Translations under genes and position numbers: made by a program
Shown here: piece after piece, positions 1 to 9,058 of the stretch
Numbering within the stretch: the stretch's first letter is position 1
Layout of the letters: every line of letters begins with the position of its first letter
Notes under the pieces: model-generated
The model's input: the letters and a program-made list of their open reading frames with translations, nothing else
Told to the model about the DNA's origin: nothing
The model's database searches: none
Assembly: GCA_013360295.1 (NCBI GenBank)
Contig: JABWCL010000030.1
Location: forward strand, 1-56,531
From: Ignavibacteriaceae bacterium
GTDB lineage: Bacteria > Bacteroidota > Ignavibacteria > Ignavibacteriales > Ignavibacteriaceae
DNA length: 56,531 bases
Direction: 5' to 3'

Positions 1-684
1 TGGGAAAAATTCGCCGAGATGAAAATGATTGTCTGTATTGATACAGCAAACGCGAATAACAGCGAGGTTCTTAATAAGATCGAGTACGTAAAAAAGAAGT
101 TTAACATAAGAATAATCGCCGGAAATATCGCCAGCGGCGCAACCTTACGCAGCCTGGAATCCGCGGGTACCGACGCGGTAAGAGTAGGAATAGGGAGCGG
201 CAGTGTGTGCACAACTTCAATCCAGACCGGTATCGGTATCGGACAGGTTTCTTCTCTTCTTGACGTGTATTTCAAAAGAGAAGAGGAAAAATTAAATATT
301 AAAATAATTGCCGACGGCGGAATCAAGTCCCCTGGTGATGTGGCTAAAGCGATTTCACTCGGAGCGGATACAGTGATGCTCGGACGAATGCTTGCGGGAT
401 CGAAAGAAGCGCCCGGCGAAGTTATTAAATACAACGGTCAACTGTGGAAAAAGTACCGCGGTTCAGCGTCATTTGGTGTTAAGATGAAAAATGAGTTTAT
501 TGAAGGGGAAGAGACGATGGTACCGTATAAAGGGACGGTAAGAAATATTATTAACAGTATTTCGGACGGATTAAGAAGCGCTATGAGTTATATGAATTCT
601 TTTACGTTGGATGAATTACGTTCCAAGCAGTCCTTCGCAATACTGAGCAACAGCTCTTACCTGGAGAGGTTGCCGAGGGCGTAG
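1..684 (+). CDS. IMP dehydrogenase/GMP reductase family protein, 5'-truncated by the window edge
   Basis: The frame is open from base 1, so the gene starts before the window; an internal Met lies at base 19. The visible part is the C-terminal two thirds of a TIM-barrel nucleotide oxidoreductase. Counting from that Met, the catalytic loop is GSGSVCTT with Cys64, followed by the phosphate-binding ADGG and MLGRMLAGS motifs. The flap region is short and no Arg-Tyr dyad typical of IMP dehydrogenase is evident. The tail EGEETMVPYKGTV, then GLRSAMSY, resembles GMP reductase, which converts GMP to IMP with NADPH. The missing N-terminal part would show whether CBS domains are present. Assignment to the superfamily is firm; GMP reductase over a CBS-less IMP dehydrogenase is a preference only. 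Confidence 0.8.
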   Translation, partial: WEKFAEMKMIVCIDTANANNSEVLNKIEYVKKKFNIRIIAGNIASGATLRSLESAGTDAVRVGIGSGSVCTTSIQTGIGIGQVSSLLDVYFKREEEKLNIKIIADGGIKSPGDVAKAISLGADTVMLGRMLAGSKEAPGEVIKYNGQLWKKYRGSASFGVKMKNEFIEGEETMVPYKGTVRNIINSISDGLRSAMSYMNSFTLDELRSKQSFAILSNSSYLERLPRA

Positions 685-1199
685 TGTTTGCAATTAAAAA
701 TTAATAGTTAAGAATTTTTTAATTAAAAGGACATTACAAATAACTTTGAGCAATTTGCAAATATAGCCTGCATAATTTGCTGTGACGGACCACAGATTAC
801 GCAGATGCAACGGATGACCGCGGATTAGTAAAAGTAGGGGGATGTATGACCGCAAGTGGTTGAAACCATTCTGCTGCTTATTGGTGTGAATAAATTGATG
901 AAGTGATCAATCTCCGGAAAACGAAGCTATGGAGTGTTTTGAAAAACCAGTAAATATTGGCTTAATATGAGGGAAGGTGAATTTTATATTTTAAAAATAA
1001 GTTTATGAATTGAAAAACGTTTTTACTTTTTTGTGATGGGGAAATTCATTGAATATAATCTTTCCTTACGAGTTCCAGAAAATGTGGAGTTCTCAGGCTG
1101 TAAAAACTTTGGTGAAAGTTGTGCTTTTTTGTTATGATATTAGTATAAAATTCATTAATATTTAAGATATATTTCATTCAATCATTTCAGGAGTCCAGT
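685..1199. other. Intergenic region, 515 bp, AT-rich, with one dispersed-repeat-like stretch
   Basis: No open frame of credible length or RNA gene is seen. The first 50 bases are built from A/T runs of the AATTAAAAATTAA kind that recur elsewhere in the window. A CAGAT/CGGAT-rich repeat lies at 781-827. The last 150 bases are AT-rich and probably hold the promoter of the T9SS gene at 1200, but I cannot place -35 and -10 boxes with confidence. An AGGAGT ribosome binding site lies just upstream of the ATG at 1200. Confidence 0.6.
781..827. repeat. Short dispersed repeat rich in CAGAT/CGGAT words, copy 1
   Basis: This stretch shares TGTGAYGGA, then CGCAGATG, ACGGATG and GGATTA words in the same order with 56191-56238 near the other end of the window. 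It is non-coding in both places. Similar CACAGATTACRCGGAT phrases are familiar from intergenic DNA of many Bacteroidetes-group genomes; that is recollection, not a search result. Confidence 0.5.
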
Positions 1200-3254
1200 A
1201 TGCGCAGAATTCTTACTGCTTTTACCTTTTTGGCCGTATTTTCGGTCGGAATGTTAGCTCAGACCGGTTCCGTCGAGCTGAAAACAGGAACAGGAACTTT
1301 GGTAAATTCTTTTGCCTCAATCCAACTTGCCTACAACGCCGTACCTAACCCCATTGATGGTGCATATATCATCGAAATTAAATCCGATTATACGGGCGCT
1401 AACGAAACGTTTCCTATAACAATTTCAGTCCGTGACAGCGCTTCCGCGTCTAAGACCGTTACAGTAAGGCCTGCTGCAGGCGTCGGTATGGTAACAGTTG
1501 GCGGAACTGCCAGTGGACAACCGATCTTCCTTCTCTCAAATTGTGATTATGTTATATTCGACGGTCGTGCTGGCGGTACAGGAAGCACAATTAACCTTAC
1601 GGTACAAAATCTTGCTACAACCTCGAGTTCATTTACTTTTAGATTCCTTGACGGCGCAACCTACAACGAGATCAGGTATGTAAAAATAACGAACAACACG
1701 ATGAATACCGCCGGGCCAAGAGCGATTGAGATTGGTACTTCTGTCTCGAATCCGACCGGAAATTCTAACAACCTAATTGAATATAATGAAATTGTCGGCG
1801 GAAGGTCAGGTATCGGTTTCGCAGGCACTTCAGCTAATCCCAATAATAACAACGTGGTTTACAGGAATAAGATTTATGATTTCGCTTACGCCGGTATTTG
1901 GGTACTCTCTTCATCCAACAATACAGTGATGGCTGAAAACCAGATATTTCAAACAGTTGGGTATAATACCCTGAATTTCGGAATTATTTCCGGTGCAGGA
2001 AGTATGGATATAGTATCAAATAAGATTTACAATATCCAGAATACTTCCAGCACAACTCTGCGCGGTATGCAGATTACGAATACAGCGGGATCAGTGACCA
2101 ATATCGTAAATAACTTTGTCAGCCTTCCTTTGGATAACGGAACAAAGACAGGTTACATAGGAATTCTCATTGCCGGACCATCTGAGCATACCTCAAATAT
2201 CTATTTTAATACTGTGTATCTAGCCGGTATTCATACAGGCGGAACGGCAGGAGCTGTAGTATCTGCAGGTATACAAAGGACGCAAACCGGAGCGACTTCC
2301 ACGTTCAATATGAAAAATAATATTTTAATAAATAAACGGAGCGGCGGTAGCGGACTTCATACCAGTTTCTATGTTGCCTCGGCAAATATGGTTGGTACAA
2401 TGAGTGTTGATTACAATGTATATTACGGATTCGACGCTGCATCACAGCACGCAGGCTGGAATGGAGTTCTTTATAGTTCTGTCAATGACTACCGGACTGC
2501 TGCCGCACCAAATGAACAGAATACGATTTTCAAGCAGCCTCTGTTTGTTGATTCAGTTGATCTGCATCTGACCGGCGCTTCAGTCGGCGATGTGGAACTT
2601 GCCGGACTTACCATTGATGGGATCACTACCGATATTGATGGTCAGCCCCGCAGTTCCGATTATCCTTATCGCGGAGCCGATGAGGGAAATATTCCGATTC
2701 CGGTTGAATTGACCTCTTTCTCTGCCACAGTGAGCGGAACGTCAGTTAATCTTAACTGGTCAACCGCCACGGAAGTAAATACCAAGTCATTTGAGATTGA
2801 AAGAAAATCCACTGGTGAGTGGAATAAGGTCGGTTCCGTTTCCGCTTCAGGAAACTCAACTGAAATCAGAAATTATGTTTTCACTGATGCAGGGTTAAGC
2901 GCCGGTAAATATTCATACCGTCTCAGGATAGTTGATTTTGACGGTACGTTCAAATACAGCCCCGCTGCTGAAGTTAATGTAGGCATGCCTATGGAATTTT
3001 CACTCAGTCAGAATTATCCGAATCCCTTCAATCCTTCAACGGTTATTTCTTTCCAGTTGCCGGTAAGCGGTAAAGTATCGCTGAAAGTGTATGATGTGAC
3101 CGGTAAGGAAGTTTCAACGCTTGTGAATGAAGTGAAAGAAGCTGGATACCATTCGGTAAAATTCGATGCTTCCGATTTAACCTCAGGAATGTATGTCTAT
3201 GAATTAAAGTCAGGAAATTTTGTTCAGAGCAAGAAACTGCTCCTCGTGAAGTAA
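1200..3254 (+). CDS. Secreted parallel beta-helix protein with T9SS sorting domain
   Basis: 684 residues. An AGGAGT site precedes the ATG. Residues 1-20 form a signal peptide ending in LAQ. Residues about 60-490 contain repeated Asn-rich turns (NNLIEYNEI, NNVVYRNKI, NTVMAENQI) typical of right-handed parallel beta-helix (PbH1) folds, which often bind or cleave polysaccharides. Residues about 501-598 form the Fn3-like module starting IPVELTSFSA that in this lineage precedes the sorting signal. Residues 599-684 are the type A sorting domain with QNYPNPFNPST and a Lys-rich end. The protein should cross the inner membrane by Sec and the outer membrane by T9SS. No catalytic residues can be assigned, so the substrate is unknown. 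A strong terminator follows, so it appears to be transcribed alone. Confidence 0.85.
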   Translation: MRRILTAFTFLAVFSVGMLAQTGSVELKTGTGTLVNSFASIQLAYNAVPNPIDGAYIIEIKSDYTGANETFPITISVRDSASASKTVTVRPAAGVGMVTVGGTASGQPIFLLSNCDYVIFDGRAGGTGSTINLTVQNLATTSSSFTFRFLDGATYNEIRYVKITNNTMNTAGPRAIEIGTSVSNPTGNSNNLIEYNEIVGGRSGIGFAGTSANPNNNNVVYRNKIYDFAYAGIWVLSSSNNTVMAENQIFQTVGYNTLNFGIISGAGSMDIVSNKIYNIQNTSSTTLRGMQITNTAGSVTNIVNNFVSLPLDNGTKTGYIGILIAGPSEHTSNIYFNTVYLAGIHTGGTAGAVVSAGIQRTQTGATSTFNMKNNILINKRSGGSGLHTSFYVASANMVGTMSVDYNVYYGFDAASQHAGWNGVLYSSVNDYRTAAAPNEQNTIFKQPLFVDSVDLHLTGASVGDVELAGLTIDGITTDIDGQPRSSDYPYRGADEGNIPIPVELTSFSATVSGTSVNLNWSTATEVNTKSFEIERKSTGEWNKVGSVSASGNSTEIRNYVFTDAGLSAGKYSYRLRIVDFDGTFKYSPAAEVNVGMPMEFSLSQNYPNPFNPSTVISFQLPVSGKVSLKVYDVTGKEVSTLVNEVKEAGYHSVKFDASDLTSGMYVYELKSGNFVQSKKLLLVK

Positions 3255-3274
3255 CATAACTTCTTTTAGATTCA

Positions 3275-3308
3275 GCCGTATTGCCGGAAGGTGATACGGC
3301 TTTTTTTT
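3275..3308 (+). terminator. Rho-independent terminator after the beta-helix gene
   Basis: A perfect stem, GCCGTAT at 3275-3281 with ATACGGC at 3294-3300, is followed at once by eight T. It sits 20 bp after the stop codon. Confidence 0.85.
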
Positions 3309-3443
3309 GCAGGTATTTGAATGTAATTCCGTTCGTTTGTCACATTGAAATGAAAAAAGATTGTAGCGGACGGGGGTTGCAAAAAAAATAAAGATGCGTA
3401 TATTTAATAACTAATTATATTTCTATAAAAATATTTTATTCTA

Positions 3444-4151
3444 TTGACTGCTAACTTAATCCTTTTCAGGATCCTTGTCATATTTTTCTTCTTCGCGGCC
3501 CCTTTATTTCCGCAGTTAATCCAGGACAATAAATACGGACTGAAAGTTGTTGAAACTGTTGAACAGTACCAGCAGCTTGTAAAGAAAGACCCAAATCACG
3601 AGCTCGTTGATATCACCGGTATGATTCCCGATATGGTACTTGATATCAAGTACGCCTCCGCGCAAAATTTTACCGGTATGCAGCTATACCCTTATTCACG
3701 CGCTTACCTACGCCTTCCTGCAGCTAAAGCACTGTTGAAAGTTCAGCAGGAGCTTAAGAAAAAGGGGCTCGGACTTAAAATATGGGACGCATACCGCCCA
3801 TATTCCGTGACCTGCGCTATGTGGGAATTCGTGAAAGACGATCGGTATGCCGCGGACCCGAAGAAAGGATCGAGGCATAACAGGGGGTGCGCTGTAGATC
3901 TTACAATAGTTGACCTGAAAACAGGAGAAGAAATCGAAATGCCGACCCCGTATGATGATTTTACCGAGAAAGCACACCACGCTTACAAAAACCTTCCGCC
4001 AAAAGTGCTCGAAAACCGCACCCTTCTTCTTCAGCTTATGACAGATAACGGATTTGCATCCATTACGTCCGAATGGTGGCACTATGATTTTAAAGGGTGG
4101 CAGTCTTATCATCTTATGGATATTAATTTCACCGAACTTGAAAATAAATAA
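3444..4151 (+). CDS. D-alanyl-D-alanine dipeptidase, VanX/DdpX type (M15D), secreted
   Basis: 235 residues with a hydrophobic N-terminal signal (residues 5-22). The zinc site of M15D peptidases is complete: the SRHNRGCAVD motif gives His145 and Asp152, and EWWHYDF gives the catalytic Glu200 and zinc ligand His203. Arg118 in DAYRP is the conserved substrate-side arginine. The enzyme hydrolyses D-Ala-D-Ala released from peptidoglycan; in most bacteria it serves wall turnover or D-Ala use. No vanA or vanH partner is nearby, so a resistance role is unlikely. The start is a TTG with no clear ribosome binding site, so the exact start is uncertain. The next gene begins 30 bp downstream and may be cotranscribed. 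Confidence 0.88.
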   Translation: MTANLILFRILVIFFFFAAPLFPQLIQDNKYGLKVVETVEQYQQLVKKDPNHELVDITGMIPDMVLDIKYASAQNFTGMQLYPYSRAYLRLPAAKALLKVQQELKKKGLGLKIWDAYRPYSVTCAMWEFVKDDRYAADPKKGSRHNRGCAVDLTIVDLKTGEEIEMPTPYDDFTEKAHHAYKNLPPKVLENRTLLLQLMTDNGFASITSEWWHYDFKGWQSYHLMDINFTELENK

Positions 4152-4181
4152 CAATTTCACTATTATATACAAACAAATACA

Positions 4182-7100
4182 ATGAACATATTTCTCCGCG
4201 GGTTCATCCTGATCCGTACCGCGCTTATAGCCGCAGTACCGTTCATTCTGCTAAATAATATTTCTATTTTTTCACAGTTGAGCCAAGGTGGTATCCCAGT
4301 TTCGTGGCAGCAGAACATCAGCGCTCAGTACGCTGAAATTAAAATGCCGCCGATCAATAAAAGAGCATTGCTTGAAGAGGACAGGATCGAACAGGAGAAA
4401 GGAATCCCTTTCCGTTTCGGTTACCCTTTTGAAGTAAGTTATTCAATGCTCAACAGCGGAACCTGGACGACATTAAACGACGGTTCAAAACTGTGGAGGC
4501 TCCGGATACAATGCAAAGGGGCGTCTTCAATTAATTTTACATATAGTCAATACAGAGTGCCGCCCGGAGCGAAACTCTATATATACAATGAAGCCCGCAC
4601 GCAGTGGATCGGAGCGTTCACGCACCGGAATAACAAGGATGATATGGCATTCTCAACAGGGCTTATCTCGGATGATATAGTTACGCTCGAATATTATCAG
4701 CCCGCCTCCGCCCCTTATGACGGAATAATTACATTAGCCACAGTTGTGCACGGTTATAAAGATATCTTCAAAGAATACCCCTTCTGGGAAGAATTCGGAT
4801 CTTCAGGTTCCTGCAACGTAAATGTGAATTGTCCGCAGGGAGTCGGATGGGAGAATAATAAAAGGTCAGTATCTATGATCTTAAGCTCAGGCGGTTCGCG
4901 TTTATGCACCGGATCACTCATCAATAATGTGCGTCAGGATCTTATGCCCTATTACCTGACAGCTAATCACTGCCTCGATGCGGGATCCAACTCGTGGTTA
5001 TTTATGTTCCGTTATGAAAGCCCGAATTGCACCAACATCAACGGACCGACCTACTATACTCTCTCTGGTTCAACCCGGAAGTCAAATAACGGTGCTTCCG
5101 ATTTCGCGCTTTTACTTCTTAACGAGGCCCCTCCCGATTCATACCAGGTACACTGGGCAGGCTGGAACAGAGCGGATGTTCCGGCAATAACAGGAGTTGG
5201 TATTCATCATCCCTCAGGCGATATAAAAAAGATTTCATTTGTCAGTGTTCCGTTTGAACACGATACCTGGAGCGGAACTCCTGCCAATTCACACTGGAGG
5301 ACAAGATGGAGCGAAGGCGTGACTGAGCCAGGTTCTTCAGGATCACCAATTTATGATCAGAACAAGCGGATAATGGGCCAGCTTCACGGCGGGCCTTCCT
5401 CGTGCACTGCGTCTGATAAATCGGATCTTTACGGTAAATTCTCAATGAGCTGGGACTACGGTACCACGCCGGCTACAAGGCTTAAAGACTGGCTTGATCC
5501 GGACAATACCGGTGTCATTACGCTCGACGGCTGGGATCCTTCAATCGGAACCCCCGATACAGTTGCACCTACAAGAGTGAGTAACCTGGCGGTGGCTGAG
5601 AAAACTTCTAATTCAGTTACCTTAGGCTGGACGGCTCCGCTTGATACCTCCTACGGCGGAGTAAAAAAATATGATATCAGGTATTCTACATCACCAATAA
5701 CAGATACAGCAAGTTTTAGTGCCGCTACTCCGGTCAATTACGCCTTTTCTCCGCTTCCTTCGGGCAGCGCTGAAACGGTGATCATCAGGAACCTAAATAT
5801 CAGGACAAAATACTATTTCGCCCTGCGTTCATCGGATTTCTGGAATAACGTTTCGCTGATAAGCAACATAGCTTCTGATACTACATTGTTCGCGCCTGTG
5901 CTGAATACTTCCAAGGATACGGTTTCCCACAGTATGGCGACTTCATCGGTACTTACTGATTCGGTAATGATCTCTAATCCTTCAGTTAATCCTTCAACCC
6001 TGGAATACACGGTTGAGCTGCTGAATAATACATTCCCCGGCGGGTTAAAAGTAAATCTTGAACCCGTTAAAAATGAACTTATTGTCACTGCTGATGATTA
6101 CAAGACACAGGACAATGAAGTTAATCCCGGTCAATACATTGACGGGCAGGGAGGACCTGACGCTTTTGGCTACAAATGGATTGACAGCGATGAGCAGAAC
6201 GGGCCATTATACATCTGGAATGATATTGCTTCTTCGGGAGTTGAGCTTACAAACTGGATCCCGACCGGAACCTTTGAGCCTGAAGATGAAGGATATGCCG
6301 GACCGGTACAGATCGGTTTCCCATTTAAATTTTACGGACAGTCTAAGACTCAGCTATATGTATCTTCAAATGGATTGATCCTGTTCACAGCTCCGACTGC
6401 AAATATTTTCACTAACTCACAGATACCTTTCACATCTGACCCGAACGGATACATCGCTCCATTCTGGGATGACCTGGACGGCGTGAGCAGCGGAAACGTT
6501 TACTACAAACAGGACCCCGGAAAACTTACGATACAGTTCACTAACTGGCATAAGTACACTAATCAGGGATCGTTAACGTTCCAGATAGTTCTTTATTCTA
6601 ACGGCAGGATAATGTTCTATTATAATAATATGAACGCGACGCTCAACTCAGCTACAGTTGGTATTGAGGATGCCGCCGGAGCTGTTGGGCTGCAGATGGC
6701 TTACAACGCAAATTATGTGAAGAACAATTTCGCGGTTAAAATTTCGGCAGATCCGGAGTGGGTGACAACGAATCACTTTGGCGGATTACTTTATAACGGA
6801 AACTCAGCGGCCCTGAGGCTTGAATTCCGCAGCGAAGATTATCCTGCCGGTCAGTATTCAATGGATATGAAGATCAGCAGCAATGATCCTGCTGTTCCGG
6901 TGAAGGTTATCCCTGTCAGGCTCGAGATCGGAGGCGTGATCCCTGTTGAACTCGTTTCTTTCACTGCCTTGCCATCGGCTGAAGGAATCACTCTCAGCTG
7001 GTCAACGGCTACGGAAACGAATAATAAATGTTTCCATATTGAGAGGAACTTTGAAAATACAGGATGGAACAGGATTGGCGTGGTTAACGGGAACGGTACC

Positions 7101-7505
7101 ACAACCGAAAAAATGAATTACTCCTATACTGACGCCGGGGTGGCTGCCGGTAGTTACAGTTACAGGCTCGTCCAGGAGGACTTTGACGGTACCATTAATG
7201 TTTCGAAAAGCATCCAGACCGAGGCTGGTAAACCAACTCAGTATGACCTGAGCCAGAATTACCCTAATCCGTTCAATCCGTCCACGATGATAAGGTTCTC
7301 GGTTCCTGAAGATACACACGTGAAACTTGAACTTTATGACGCGCTGGGTAATACAATAGCCACGATAGTGAATGATAACCTTCCTGCGGGTTATCACTCA
7401 AGGATAGTTGATGTTAACCAGTATAAACTCTCAAGCGGCGTTTATTATTACAAGATGAGCGCGGGTAGTTTCAGCAGGACAATGAAACTGGTTATTCTCA
7501 AGTAA
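4182..7505 (+). CDS. Secreted trypsin-like (lysyl endopeptidase-like) serine protease with T9SS sorting domain
   Basis: 1107 residues. A signal segment at about 8-32 is followed by a propeptide-like region to about 205. The protease domain (about 210-450) has His263 in LTANHC, Asp307 in ASDFALL and Ser386 in PGSSGSP, with several paired Cys; the layout resembles Achromobacter protease I and related secreted S1 enzymes. An Fn3 domain follows (about 463-560). Then comes a region (about 640-860) with FPFKFYG, SSNGLILF and APFWDDLD, resembling the nidogen-like beta domain found in secreted proteins. The tail is the VELVSFTA Fn3-like module and a type A sorting domain with QNYPNPFNPST. It probably digests protein outside the cell. 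Cleavage after Lys is a family inference only. Confidence 0.85.
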   Translation: MNIFLRGFILIRTALIAAVPFILLNNISIFSQLSQGGIPVSWQQNISAQYAEIKMPPINKRALLEEDRIEQEKGIPFRFGYPFEVSYSMLNSGTWTTLNDGSKLWRLRIQCKGASSINFTYSQYRVPPGAKLYIYNEARTQWIGAFTHRNNKDDMAFSTGLISDDIVTLEYYQPASAPYDGIITLATVVHGYKDIFKEYPFWEEFGSSGSCNVNVNCPQGVGWENNKRSVSMILSSGGSRLCTGSLINNVRQDLMPYYLTANHCLDAGSNSWLFMFRYESPNCTNINGPTYYTLSGSTRKSNNGASDFALLLLNEAPPDSYQVHWAGWNRADVPAITGVGIHHPSGDIKKISFVSVPFEHDTWSGTPANSHWRTRWSEGVTEPGSSGSPIYDQNKRIMGQLHGGPSSCTASDKSDLYGKFSMSWDYGTTPATRLKDWLDPDNTGVITLDGWDPSIGTPDTVAPTRVSNLAVAEKTSNSVTLGWTAPLDTSYGGVKKYDIRYSTSPITDTASFSAATPVNYAFSPLPSGSAETVIIRNLNIRTKYYFALRSSDFWNNVSLISNIASDTTLFAPVLNTSKDTVSHSMATSSVLTDSVMISNPSVNPSTLEYTVELLNNTFPGGLKVNLEPVKNELIVTADDYKTQDNEVNPGQYIDGQGGPDAFGYKWIDSDEQNGPLYIWNDIASSGVELTNWIPTGTFEPEDEGYAGPVQIGFPFKFYGQSKTQLYVSSNGLILFTAPTANIFTNSQIPFTSDPNGYIAPFWDDLDGVSSGNVYYKQDPGKLTIQFTNWHKYTNQGSLTFQIVLYSNGRIMFYYNNMNATLNSATVGIEDAAGAVGLQMAYNANYVKNNFAVKISADPEWVTTNHFGGLLYNGNSAALRLEFRSEDYPAGQYSMDMKISSNDPAVPVKVIPVRLEIGGVIPVELVSFTALPSAEGITLSWSTATETNNKCFHIERNFENTGWNRIGVVNGNGTTTEKMNYSYTDAGVAAGSYSYRLVQEDFDGTINVSKSIQTEAGKPTQYDLSQNYPNPFNPSTMIRFSVPEDTHVKLELYDALGNTIATIVNDNLPAGYHSRIVDVNQYKLSSGVYYYKMSAGSFSRTMKLVILK

Positions 7506-7522
7506 CCCAGTCTGTTTTTTTA

Positions 7523-7555
7523 AGGCGCCGTTCTCAGGTGAGCGGCGCCTTTTTT
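7523..7555 (+). terminator. Rho-independent terminator after the T9SS protease
   Basis: A GC-rich stem, AGGCGCCG at 7523-7530 with CGGCGCCT at 7543-7550, is followed by a T run. Confidence 0.88.
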
Positions 7556-7769
7556 GTTTTTCGCGGATCGAACGGTACATTCACCCCTCAGCGGATCTAA
7601 CATATACTTCTTTCGGCACCTGTTTTCCGGATCTTTTTTTAAGCCTACCGGGGAAATTTATAAATCCTGATAAGATCGCAAAATCTTCGTAACATCTTTT
7701 ATACAGTCAATTACTATTCATATATTTACATAATTAATTTTATAAAATCCCCCATTTTCCGGAGATAGT

Positions 7770-9011
7770 ATGTTGTTCCCAGGATCGTCAATATTAAGAG
7801 ATACAGTTACGATGCTTCTTGCAGGCGGGCAGGGCGAAAGATTATACCCGCTGACCGCGCACCGTAGTAAACCCGCTGTACCCTTTGGTGGTAAATACAG
7901 GATCATCGACTTCGCTCTCTCCAATTGCCTCAACTCAGGTTTAAGAAGGATTTACGTTCTGGTGCAGTATAAATCCGACTCGCTTAATCAGCATATTTTT
8001 GAAGCTTGGAGCATTTTTAATCCGGAACTTGGTGAATTCATCTTCACTGTGCCTCCTCAGCGGAAATTGAACGGCGATTGGTATCTCGGAACCGCTAACG
8101 CTATCTTCCAGAATATCAATCTCTTCTCAATGGATAAGAAATGCCGCTGGGTGCTTATCCTGAGTGGTGACCACATCTATAAGATGGACTATCTGAAGAT
8201 GCTTCAGTACCACATTGATACCCACTCTGATCTTTCTATTAGCTGTATTGATGTTCCCGTCGATGAAGCGAGCAGGTACGGGATAATTGGAATGGATTCA
8301 GACAATAAAGTACTTTCGTTTATAGAAAAACCTGAAACCCCTCCGGAAAATCCCAACAAACCTGGGCAATCCCTCGTTAATATGGGTATCTACATCTTCA
8401 ACGCGAACGTACTGAAGGATGTGCTGCTTGACATGCAGAACAAAAAAATGAAGAACAACGACTTCGGGCAGGATATTATCCCTTATATGGTGAAAGAAAA
8501 CTTTAATGTGAAGGCCTATGAGTTTTTCGATGAGAACAAAAAATCAAAACCGTACTGGCGGGATATCGGAACACTCGAAAGTTACTATGACGCGAGTATG
8601 GATCTGATAAGCATTGTCCCTGATTTTAACCTTTACGATATGGACTGGCCGCTCAGGACTTACCAGCACCAATTCCCGCCCGCGAAGACGGTATCCCACG
8701 AAGGGGAACGTATCGGGCGTACGCTCAATTCAATGCTTTGCGACGGTACCGTTGTATCGGGAGGACTTGTTGAACGCTCCATAGTCGGCGCTAATGTGAG
8801 GATCAATTCATACAGTTATGTGACTGATTCAATAATTATGAGCAATTGCAACATCGGCAGGAAAGCGAAAGTCCGCCGTGCGATAATAGACAAGAATGTG
8901 CACATACCTGAAGGTTTTGAAATAGGTTTTGACACGCTGGAAGATAAAAAACGCTTTCACGTTTCTTCAACCGGAATCGTGGTCATTCCAAAGAACTACG
9001 TATTTAAATAG
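7770..9011 (+). CDS. glgC: Glucose-1-phosphate adenylyltransferase (ADP-glucose pyrophosphorylase)
   Basis: 413 residues, normal length for the family. A GGAG site lies 5 bp before the ATG. The N-terminal nucleotidyltransferase domain has LLAGGQGERLYPLT and KPAVPFGGKYRIIDF, then the WYLGTANAI and SGDHIYKMDY motifs. The C-terminal part is a left-handed beta-helix hexapeptide region. It makes ADP-glucose from ATP and glucose-1-phosphate, the committed step of bacterial glycogen synthesis. No other glg gene is adjacent. A 264-bp spacer separates it from the upstream terminator, so it probably has its own promoter. uvrC follows after about 50 bp. Confidence 0.95.
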   Translation: MLFPGSSILRDTVTMLLAGGQGERLYPLTAHRSKPAVPFGGKYRIIDFALSNCLNSGLRRIYVLVQYKSDSLNQHIFEAWSIFNPELGEFIFTVPPQRKLNGDWYLGTANAIFQNINLFSMDKKCRWVLILSGDHIYKMDYLKMLQYHIDTHSDLSISCIDVPVDEASRYGIIGMDSDNKVLSFIEKPETPPENPNKPGQSLVNMGIYIFNANVLKDVLLDMQNKKMKNNDFGQDIIPYMVKENFNVKAYEFFDENKKSKPYWRDIGTLESYYDASMDLISIVPDFNLYDMDWPLRTYQHQFPPAKTVSHEGERIGRTLNSMLCDGTVVSGGLVERSIVGANVRINSYSYVTDSIIMSNCNIGRKAKVRRAIIDKNVHIPEGFEIGFDTLEDKKRFHVSSTGIVVIPKNYVFK

Positions 9012-9058
9012 GATGCTGTTGGCTCCTGTGCCTTTAATTATTATTGGAGACACGAAAA

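Noticed and set aside
3444-4151. Vancomycin resistance locus
   Set aside because: Only the VanX-type dipeptidase is present; no ligase, dehydrogenase or VanRS-type regulators are adjacent.
3708-4172. 154-codon open frame on the minus strand
   Set aside because: Antisense to the VanX-type gene, whose zinc motifs are complete; the minus frame shows none.
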